The position numbers and the translations under genes were made by a program. The notes beneath the pieces are model-generated. The model made no database searches, was not told the DNA's origin, and worked only from the letters and a program-made list of their open reading frames with translations. From assembly GCA_963573305.1 (NCBI GenBank), contig OY754327.1, positions 181,296,386 through 181,360,385 of the forward strand: a stretch of 64,000 nt of DNA, given 5' to 3'. This document shows, one piece after another, positions 39,501-51,500 of the stretch (position 1 is the first letter of the stretch; every line of letters starts with the position of its first letter). This stretch comes from Pyrrhosoma nymphula. Taxonomy: Eukaryota; Arthropoda; Insecta; Odonata; Coenagrionidae.

Positions 39501-42500
39501 GGTGATATACCTACTTAATTAATTATATAAAATTGTACATATGTATGAGTTATCTTTTACTGCTCTGTTATATGTGCTTGGGAATCTATTCCCAGCCACT
39601 GCATGACGTCCAATGGACGTCCATTTTACATCCAGACATCCAGAAATCCCTTATGGACATCCTTTGGATGTCTATTGGATGTCATTCAAATGACATCCTA
39701 TGAAGGTCCCTCTAGGGACATCCATAGGATGTCATTCAAATGGCATACTATGAAGGTCTCTATAGGGACATCCATACGGAGGCCACAGCATGATATCCAA
39801 TGGACATGATGTAAAATAAATCGTAAATAATATAAATTCCTATGAGAAATAAAAGAAACGACAGTTACTGGTTGATACCACATACATCGAGGTAATATTA
39901 GCTGTGGGTCTGCAAAGTGCGCCCCCTGAGGGTTGCGCCCCTGGCAGCCGCCAGCCTGGCCAGCCCCTAGCTACGGCGCTGAAGCTAACGTGCGGGAATT
40001 GGAAAATCTTGTTTATTCGCAGTAATATTGCATTTATATTCATACTATGTGACAACATAGGATAACAGTTATCTGGCATTAATTAATGGCAAATAACTTG
40101 TATCAAGATTTTATGACATTTCCTTCAAACTATCACGGAAATATCATTTAATGATTATAGTTCTCAAAGTCACATTTATCCACGTAAGTGACTACTTATA
40201 TACGCCTTTCTCAACACTTAATCTTCAAGAAAGGGTGCAAAAAGAGGTGCTTCGAGTCGTAGGTTAGGTATATATGCGATACATATTCCACTTTGATCGG
40301 TAGCTATGAGTTAGTATATATCATATGTACTGCAAGATGCCATGGCGCAATAGCACTTTCTAAGTGTTTCAAATAGTAATAAATCTTTTTTTTTTATTTT
40401 GAGCGAGCAGCGAAATCAGTGGAGAGGCAATATGATATTCCGACTCGTGAACGTTTTCGTCAGCTAGGTTTCCGGCTCTGGAACACTTCCATACACTAGG
40501 CTTCGGAGACAGTTTAGTTATGGTTCGTTCACATTCCGATTCGCTTCGTACACGCTTAAATCTCCGCTTCGTCGACGGTTCGTATCCGATTCCCTCTACA
40601 ATATTTTCGCTAGGGAAATGAGGCTTTTTCTCACTTATTACTATACTGCAGTTGGTTTGCACCATGTACATACCAAAAATCTGAAATAATTGCCAAATCC
40701 TGTCAAAATCCTGAAATAGACATCCTATGGATGTCCACAAGTGGGACATTTGGACATCCATAGGAAGTCCAGAGTACATCAAATGGATGTCCATGGATGT
40801 CAGCCGGGACATCCAATGGATGTCCAATGGACATCATTGCAGTGGCTGGGTTCTACCAGAATTTGAACTCTTCAGATACACTTACATGGGTACGGTAGTC
40901 AGTGGCGTATGCAGGATTTCCTTCTGGGAGGGGGGGTTTCATTAATATTTACATGCATCATCATAAAATGATATTTTGATTATTTTTTCTAAAACAATAA
41001 TTAAATTAACATTCTCTTTTCCCGAAGACAATTCAACTATATTTTTCAGCCCAATAAGCAAAATTCTAAATGCTAGTTCAGGTAAACGAACGAAAATGAA
41101 TCAGGTAAACATGTTTTGGGGGGAGTTTAAACCCTCAAACCCCCCCATCTGTATGCCACTGACTGTAGTGCATGCAATAGAATTATCTGAAATAGCCTCA
41201 TTTCACCAACCCAAAATTCTCAAAAACCATAGCGATATAAGGTGAATTCAGCATTTTCATTGATTTTTGATCCATTGCTGGCATATCTCTCTTTCATTCA
41301 TGATGAAGAAAATTGCTTTTTGTGAAGTTCAAATTTCTTGGCCATAACTAATGAATGCAGAATTTCACTCTCTTAAGTCTTCTTGAGTGTGCAGGAGTTA
41401 GTTCTAAACTTTTTCCGGTGATTGGAAGATTGTGGAATAGGACATATGGTTCTCAAAAGCATGAAGAATGTGTTGTTACAACAAATCTCAAATTTTATTA
41501 CACCTTTGGGGTTTGTCGTTATAAAGATTAAAAAACTCCAAGTCATCTTATATCAGGCCCCTGGATTTTCCTAATTCAGTCCTCAAAGATAGCTCCATTC
41601 ACATCTTCACTTTCTACCGACAGTGCTTTGCCATCCAGAATAGTGACTTCATCATTTTCAAAAATTATTCCATTTTTGATACACTTTCGGCATTGACAGG
41701 TTACCTACCACATGCCTCAAAACCATTTAAAAAATAGTGCCTCTTTCTGTGTTTCTTGATTTGTCTTCGCATACATGACAGGCTTAAAACAAAACTTGAA
41801 GAAAGTCTTTAATTTTTTTAATTTAAAAATTTTCTAAATGATTAACACCTACACACTACCCCATGAGGTGCCACTAGGGAATGTTCCAGGGGGTGTTAGA
41901 CACCAGCAAAAAATAATGACATTAAAACATAGTGGGGAAGTAAATGGTTTTACTATGATTTCTATAAACGGTGAGTTTATTGAGGTGTGTTTTGTGGAAT
42001 TAGTGTCTCATTCTCCTCTTGTTGTAGTCATGTCTGGTTTGTGAGAAGGGAGGATTCATGAACTTACTGTTCAAACATGCATTTCTTTGATTTTGACATT
42101 TTTGTCTGTACTTACCACAGATGTCATGTGAGGGTAAAATAATGTCCTCCATGAACTAAAGGAATGAAATTTGAAGTTAAAATAACATTTTCACACTGAT
42201 GACCGATGAGCAAATGATTTTTTCATGGCAAATTTTATCCTTTTGGTGTATATCTTTTCACCCATGTGTATGACTGTGTACTAAGTCATTTGTGCATTTT
42301 TTGCAGTGATATTGGTTTGATATCCTTCATGAGGATGACTCATGCTGACCATAATATTATGTGTGGCTTTCCTTTGTGTTTTATTGAGCTTGCAAATTAA
42401 ATTTTTCTGCCCTTGGTCCTAAATGCTTGTGGCATAGTCAAGAGGTGTGGACAAATGAGAGTGAAACATCATCTCTCTCAGTTACTCTTTCATCCGAGGT

Positions 42501-45500
42501 CCTTCCCATTATTTGATTGATGAATCCCAATCTCTTAAATGCTGTTCCACAAATTTTCTAAATGTCTTTTCCATGTGATAGGTCAGGAGTTTTGGTAATG
42601 CACTGGTATTGTACTTCAACCTTAGCATTTATACATATCTACTGTTTATCTTTGAGTATAACTTAAAGCCTTCTTTTCAGCCTAAAATATAAGCTTAACT
42701 ACATGACTTGGGTTAAAGTTAAGATCAAACAAATGTGCTTAATCTCCTAGTTTTGTGATAAAAAAGTGAATCACAAAAGACATTATAGTACCTATAAATT
42801 GACTAGCATTGAAAAAGCTAAGATCAAACTACGTAGGTATATTGATTGCAAGAAATATACAAAATAATGGTTTATTCAACCTCATGCACGGTTGCAATGA
42901 TGTGAGGAAATGTATCATGAAAAAAATATTTTGACTTGGCTGGGATTCATAACTCAAATCCCATATTCTGGACAGGGGTGTTATCCAATTACATTACCAA
43001 GCCATCTTAATTTGAGAAAAACTTCCAGGAGCTTTCCCAGAGCATCTTTAATTAAAACTAGATATTCTCATCTGCAATCATCACTGTAGCAAAGAAATCA
43101 TTGTTGTGCTTACTAAGCCCCTGTAATATGGAGGATAGGCCCCAAAATATTACTCAAGAACGTCTAACTTTTTCACCTGATTTATTGTGGAATACACTCA
43201 AATGAGGTGGTATGCAGTCTCATGCATCGGTGCAAATATGCAACAAAGTGAGTAAATTCTCATGAAAAGTTGGTGGTGTAGTGGTTTTGAAGTGAGGGTA
43301 TGAATGGCAAGGATATTAGTACTTTATTGAACCTCAATGTGGTCCAAGTTTATGACATTAACATCACTTAGTTTTGTGACAAGTGGCATATCTTTGCTAG
43401 TAGAGGGAGGCTCTTTATGACTTGCAACTTACTTTGATTCAACTGAGATATTATAGCCCAAATCGTCTTTCACTAATGCTAATCTGTACATATTAGGAAA
43501 TCCCTTGAAATTACTATACATACACAAGTATAATTCCAGAAATTTCTTTATTTTTACTGGCCACCAAAAGCCTACCCTTGAGTCCCTGAATAAGGTGACT
43601 TTTTCTAGGTTATTTTTTCTGTATTTTGCCTGCATAAAACCATATGTATCTCTATTACTTATAAGTTACAGAGAACATTTTCTGAGAAATATATTAGATT
43701 TAAGTTCTAAGTTTTATATTAGCACTTACCACAGCCAAATGCATTTGGTACTTTCATTTTGCAATATTAATGCATTCCACAAGGTCAATTGTGTTGTACA
43801 AATATCGAATCCCATTATATCTAACCCGGAAACACTAGAATTTCCTAATTAGCTATGAGTGATGCTGGGACTGTAAATCTGCATAAATATACTGATTGAT
43901 ATTTTGCGTATTTTTTTCCATGCCAATTGCTGAAAACAACTTTGAGAAAAATAAAAGTAAATATTCTGAATATAGAACTCAATAATGGGATGAAATGAGT
44001 GCTTGTCGACTTCTCATTGTGAAATTGGGAATCCCCCAGCTTCAATACTTCCAGATTAGCCTCTAGCTTCATGAATTCCATTTTATACTTTTCTTTCTGA
44101 GTCCTGAATATTTGTAAACCCCCTCTCTTTCATCAAATATTCACTCTTCCATAACAATCTGCTCCAAGGGTACCTTACCAATGGTGGATCTTGTTGAAGT
44201 TGAAAAAGACAGTTATTGGATTCCGAGGTGGGAAAAATTCCAAAGCATCACTAATTCTTCTCCTTCTCATCTAACTTTGCTCTCTTTATCCTCTTCATTA
44301 GATGTTAGGATATCTGTTTGTACACAGAATCACACTCCAGAGTTAATACTTCATTTCATGGCAACATTTGACACTGCCAGCATACATGACATTTGTAAGA
44401 TTTAAGGCTTTCCCTGTGAATGCTTGTAATGTAGAGTTCTCGGGTTTCCATCAGGGTGATGTTGGTGAGTTGAACCGACATTTCAACGGTGTAGTCTGCC
44501 ATTCTCAGGGTGAAAGAGGAAGGATCCTTTCACTCTGAGGATAATGGCAGACTACACCGTCGAAATGTTGGTGCAACACCAATATCATCTGAATGGAAAC
44601 CCGAAAACTCTACATTACATACATGACATTTCTTGAGGAAGGGAGGGAGGGGAGGGAGTGGAAAGGAAGAGTAGGGGAAGGAGTTGTTGAGTGACAGATA
44701 GTCGGATAATCCGACAGTCGGTTAATCGAACATCGGATAATTGGTGCTCTACTGTACTAGAAGATATACGATATGCATCATATGAGATACCCTTTCTTCG
44801 TCAGTGCCTTTTAAATTAAAAATTGATTACAATTTCCCTATTAGGGAAGTGCGAGTACTCGAAAATTCGAGTCAAGTCGAGTAGTTGATACTAGACTTGA
44901 GTACTTCGAGTATTTTTACGAAAGTCGAGTTGAGTCGACGGAGCCGCCGAGGTCAATAAGTTCAGAAATCTGCCGACAGGAAGCGCTTTCATAGTAAACT
45001 TGCCTAAAATCGATCATTTTCTCAATCATCGATGTTCCTCGGCTATGAGAAGTGATACGTAAATGAGCTTTGATTTAAGTTCTAGCTGCATCCTTCATTT
45101 TTCAATACGGATACTTCTCAAGTATGTAAGTTTAATACAAGTACTGTAGTAGTGTAGAGCAAAGAGGATGTCCAGTGCTTTTTTCCTCAGGCCTTCGTGC
45201 CAAGCGCTTTCGGCAGTCAGCAAACGGCTACGCGTCCTTGGCCTACCTCTCGCTCTCCCCTCCACCACCCTGGGACTCTCTCTCCCCCCACCCTTGCCTC
45301 GGCGCTCATCTGAGGGTCAAGCGATATTTTTTTCTCGAGTCAGCATCACATTTCACTTGGGGGCATTGCCCGCTGGGAGTCCCTCATCAGTTATGACCAC
45401 GAACCAAAAGTATCACATTTTACTCATCACTTTCCCATGCCCTAACTTCTCAGGTTGCTTCCACTATTTGGGGGGAGGGGGGATTCCTTTCAGGAGCCTC

Positions 45501-48500
45501 AGCAGCCAACCTCCATGGTTCCAACTAGTTCCAATATTGGCCACAACACTGGCTGACCGTTATTTAGGACGATTTAAATGCTATCCACTCCCCTCAAGAC
45601 GTGAAGCATGTCGCACTTCTTCATTGGTGGTTTGCTTCGATGGTAGTGCTAAGGCCAACCTGGGCCTCCTATTCAGCCGACTTCTTCGTCCTTCCACTCT
45701 CCCCCCACCCCTTCCGACACCAGATACTTTTTTCAGGTTCGCTTCGGGAGGACGGTGGTAAATCATTCCGTGATGAGCACAGGCTGACTGTGTCTTCCCC
45801 TTCTCGCCTTGTATTTCGGCTCGGGTGATTCATTGACACCACCCGGTATCATCCGGGGGTCGCATCCTGCTGCTTCGAGGCTCGCTGGCTCAAAAAGCAT
45901 TGACAGCTAATTCCCCCACGTGCCCCTTTCACACCTCCCTAGGCCGCCCTCTCGCTTAGGATGAGAAAACATCACCACTAATTTTTGGACAAGAAGAAAT
46001 TTATGAGCGCGTGACACATTCTGCAAGAATGATATGGGATTCATGCGAGAAGATCACTCCTTCGCCTTACGTAAACAATGAATGTTACCATTATCAATTT
46101 GAAATGTTAATTTTTTACTTGCATCATAATTTTTACGGATGATTCGGAAGTACGGCGAAAGCTGAAAGCCAACACTGGGTTGAAACGGCTGGTGCTCGAA
46201 CGAATCGAGGGGAGCCATTATTTCAGTTGATTCAAATTGTAACCTTACCCCGGTGGTAGCGGTGAGGTAGATTTCGCACTTCCTCGTGATTTTTCCACAA
46301 TCTGAAATTATGTTGCATAGTGCCAGAGAGAACTTTGAAATGCATCATCACATCAATAGGACAAGTAACGTACCTAGATTATCAGAGCATGCGAAGAGAG
46401 AATCAGAACTCTGATCTCAAATTAGGTAGATTTTCTTTTCATATTGATACATTGCTGCAAAGTAATTTCTATTTGAATAACTTTGTCACTCATAGCAGAA
46501 GGTGCCTCTAAATTATGCAACCTTGATGACATAAACGAAAAATTGTACTTGTTATGGCAATACGAGAGAATAACCACTCGCTACAACCGTCCAACTTCGT
46601 ATGTTATTACCATGAGACCAACCATTGGTAAAAAATCACTCGCTACAGCCAGATTCTTGCTATATACCACACTCGTAATGACGGACTTCTACTGTATTAG
46701 GTATTGATAGTCGGTTTGTTGTCTAACTTTAATTGCTACGACTACTCTGGGATCTTCCTGGGAATTTTGTTTACACAAGTTTCCAACCCAATGCAGTCAT
46801 TAAATAAAACTGTCGACAAATTACAGGAGGTTAGTTCATTTCAATTGTCCTATTGGAACTGTTCAAGACACATTAATTTTAATTCATCTCCTAATTCTGT
46901 CACGATTACAATAAACATTCCTTATCACCTTTTCCCTTCTAAATCAGGCCATATGTTCAGAAGAGAAAATGCACTAGGGGATTGGGAAAACAAGAATATG
47001 TTGGTGCATGCATTATTATATTGCCTGGTTGGGAAATGGCCATAGTTCATACGACTCAATACTCGCAAGTAACCACAACTAGACTCGATACTCGACTCAA
47101 GATCAAAAAGTACTACTCGCACATCCCTATTCCCTATTACTCAGAATTGTAAAATAAAGTTTTAATATTTTTAAGAGTAAACAAGTGAGCAATTGGTAAT
47201 ACATGTAATTAAATTAAAATTATTTTCAATAAATCCCACCATCTTTTGATTTTACATAATGAGTATATACAGACAAATAGCGCTGTTCAACAATGAGTAC
47301 ATATTGATGCTAATGTTATTTTCCTGCAATGACATTCTCCAGGGGCATTAATAGAGTGAGCTTTATGTTCTAGTAACCATTGGACACTTCTACAAAGATT
47401 CTAGGGCTGTCCTCTCCATTTTTGCCTCATGACTAACCTCCTACTATTGTAGCACACAGAGAGCAGAAAGGAGAATTTTCACCTATTAGCCTTTCTTTTC
47501 TTCTTTGACACATGCACACTGCACACACATAGGAGCTTTTATCTTGCTTTTTCACCTTACTTTGCATAACACCTCTGCCAGTTTATTGTCAGTGCAAGTG
47601 CACCATAAGGAGTTTCAATTAAAAATATTTATTTTAAGATTCCTAACCGATTTTCATTGTTATAACATTCTCTGATGGTTAATATAATTTTGTAGAGCTC
47701 AATATGTTTTTCCACTCACACAAAATTGAAAATATGGTCTTCCCTGCAAAGGGAGTCTTCTTATACATATTTGGTAATGTGTCATAATATAAGATGTAGC
47801 ACACTAAGCAATAAAAAGTAACAAGAGTCACAGTTCTACATGATGATCACCATTAAATCCATGTCCTTTTTAAACTGATACAGTTCTGTAAATGTAGAAT
47901 AAATCAAGAAAGAAATTTATAAGATCGATTCTACATAGTCAAATTAATGTGTGCCTGGTGATCACCATGTTCTTGCCCAATGGCAGGATACTTATGCAAC
48001 CATTAGCGCTGAGTGTCTAGGCATTTGATTAAAATAACCCTGATTGAAGTTAAATGGCATAACTTACTTTTTTCATCAGGTTAATTGAAATGATAAAATA
48101 ATGATTTGTTAAGCTGTGAATGCTGCTACATATTTCTATTTCATAAATTATGAAGTTGCTACATTCAAGATTCATGCGCTCTTTCTGAAGGAAAAATGTA
48201 TTTGCACTGTAGGAAATTTTTTAAATAGAAGTTATTGCTAAGATATTACAAAAAGCATACATTTGATAATTATTGGTAGCCTCTGAAAGTTTAAGTTTTT
48301 AAGTTAATCACCAGCTCTGCACCTTCTCTATGGCTCATGCATTTACACAATGTAAATGAATCTTTGTTTTAATTCACCTGAATTCACAATGGAATGCCTA
48401 CCAATTACAACGGAATGCCTAGGTGATAATGCCTCCTAAGATACCTCCTATGATTATAAATAGGAGTAAACTAGAGGTAGAACGGATCCTAAATTATCTC

Positions 48501-51500
48501 GAATCCAAACCTGAATTCTGAAAGGTTCTCGAATCCCTTGAATCTTGAATCCTTCTTTCAAGAATAATAATAGTTACACAAAAGAACTTATACTTAAAAT
48601 TAGCAGTTTTCAGTTAAGGCCATATGTGATGCCTTTGTTTGATGAAAAATAAATTTATGAATGCACTTGATTCATACATCTGAGAAAACTTCGTAATTTA
48701 TTCATTCACATTCCTTCACAGTTACATTTTAGCAGTGAACTTATACGTTTTTGGAAAAAATCTATAAACACTAATTATTAAAGAATATGGTAGCGAAGGT
48801 AGGTAACAAACCCCCCCAAAACATTTTCCTGGGTACGGCTATGCTCAGTGATGAGCTTTTGAGTAGTTTTATAGCTGCATCTTATACCTTTGATACTCTA
48901 CCAAGCGGTACCAGTAATCAATACAATGATTTAAATTTACCAAGTGATGCAGATCCCAGGTAAAACATTTGTAATTATTAGTAACAGTTGAAGAAACGCA
49001 AGAATTGATCGTTATACTTGTCTTCTGGAACGAAAACCAGCTCTATTTATGGTTAATGGGGAGATTAATTTACCTGCCAAACTTAGCAGTGCTGAGTGGA
49101 CTTATTTGCAAAATGTTCAACATATTTACAAGTCTTTTTATCAGGCTACTGTAAGATATTCTAACACCACAATATCAGAAAGGATCCAGATTGCAAGGGA
49201 TAAAAAGTGATATCATTTTTTAGATGAATCTCAGATTTGCTGACTTAGAAAATAACAGCTTTTATGATGTTGCAACAATATTGGAACCTCATTTTGAAGA
49301 CAAAATGTTTAAAAGCAAGATAGATTCTCGAGAGGCTAAGAAACTCATAGGTCAAGAACTGCAATTGTATATTCAGAAAGAGCATTTAGTACTGCTGGAA
49401 ATTTGGCAGACAAAAAAAGGAACAGATTAGATCCTGACAGAGTGAGAATGTTGCATTTCTTGAGGAATAATTTATAACTTATAATTACATTGCACTTTGT
49501 TGAAGAACTAGTAAAAATTAAGTAAAACCTAAACAGCTACTCAAATTTGTTTTTATTTTTTAGCTAATGAATAAATATTGAATTTGTGGGAGCAGAACTG
49601 TGGAACTATTGGTTCAAAAAGTACTGGAAAATATAAATGGATTTGAATTTATTTTACAAATGCAATTGGCATTGAAAAGTAACTGGGATTCATAGTTTTC
49701 TGAAATAAGGATTTGGATTCGAGATTTGATGTGTGGGATTCGATAAGAAAAGAGATTCGGATTCGATAAATACTGGATTTGACCCATCACTAGTACTATG
49801 CATTAACATTTTGTTCAATAGATCCCTAATCAGTGGTAGCACCGTTCATATACCACTTCCTTGCGATTTTTTTTCCCTTGTTACCACAAAGTCGCAGATA
49901 TTTAAATTTAGCTAAAAAAAAGCCCAGTATACTAGATTAAGGACCATATACAACCCGCAGAGTGGAAAGTGTTAAAGAAGGTCATTCAGTACTATTTTCA
50001 GAATGTATTCAATAATTGGTTCCAGTCTTATATGTGCAGTCCTTTGGAATGTGGCGAGGTTTGGAGTGGATATCATTAAGCAGGGGCAAAATGACCTCAC
50101 AGATATTTACGTCTCAATGCTATCAATTCACATGCCTTTAGAAGGTCTATAAATTCTACCTGTGATAATTTAAGTTCCTCAAATCTTTTACCATGAGTAA
50201 AATCATTGATTTATCACTCATCCAAAAAGTTAATTTAAAATTAAATAATATTAATAATGATAGGTAGGAATCATTTTCAAGCATTCAGTAGCCACTCACT
50301 AGTTTAAATCCTGGGATTACAATTAGCTGCAATCACTTTTTCTCTGGACAATCAAGAGCTTACCTAGCTTAACCTAAATTTCCACACAGACACTGCTGTA
50401 GATAAGGTTTTAATTTAGGAATAGATACGCGGAGTAAATAAAATAATAAAATGTGTTTATAAATAACTCTTGCATCTCTTCATAGAGAAAATTATCATAT
50501 TATAAGAGCATTTACATCATAATATGTCTAGCATAGATAGTCAGGGTTACGTTCATAAAATCTCAAGTAAATCATTCCTACGAATGTCACAAAAATTATC
50601 TTTGTGAAATACATCTTGAGGATTATTTAGACCAGATGTCATCTTTGGGAAAGAAAGTAAGGTCCAGCATGCAACCCTACTTGGTGAGTAGCTATAAATT
50701 TTCTTCCTTCTGCCCAGAAATATGCATTGCCAGCTTCAGCATGTGGCTATAATACACGCTATAATGCTGATATTTCCTTATTTGCGAAGAGGGTTATGTT
50801 TTATATTGTAGATATTAAGTGATTTCAACTTCCTTTTAAACCTTGCACTTGCTTTATTTGAATTAAAATCAACGCTGAAGAATTAATATGTGGGAGGCAT
50901 TTATATTCTCCATACAATAGTGCTTTCAACCTTCAAAAAGGGGGATAGCAATTTAGGCATCATATGTTGCTAAATTTATAGGCACAGAAATGCGCTTGAA
51001 TGCTCCGTTGCTTAAAGAGTTCTCCAGCATTGCACACATGTTAATGCTTAGATTTCGGTTGATGAGCACAAAAAAGTCATTGACGTTTTTCTCTTTTCTA
51101 CAGAAACATGGAACCACCTCAAAGCCATTGAAACCTGTCCACTTGGATCCTGAGGTAGGCAAGAAAAACCTGTCATAGATTTTATCATTCATAATGCAAA
51201 ATTAAGTTATTACAGGATGCCTATGCTGTGGTATTAATTACTTATTGCTTTGAAGGACTTCTGGTAAGGATTAACCCTAAAATGCTGAAGTGTATTCATA
51301 ATATTGACAATTGTTTTTGACATCTACATGTGATATTACCTATATAAAATGGGCCTGTAAGTATAATCTGACCATACCTTTGGCAATCAGGACCTTACCT
51401 TTAGCGCTATAATCATAGATAACAACAGACCTAATGTCTGAGCAGGGACCATAACTAAGAATGATTTTTGCTTGCTGTGAAACCATGCATGTAATATAAC

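Noticed and set aside
39603..39809. Open frame over the GGATGTCC array
   Set aside because: It is a translation of a palindromic repeat array, not a protein.
45168..45761. 197-codon open frame as a host gene
   Set aside because: It lies wholly inside a hAT-type element with a perfect target duplication, shows no domain, and the GC-rich block opens several frames.
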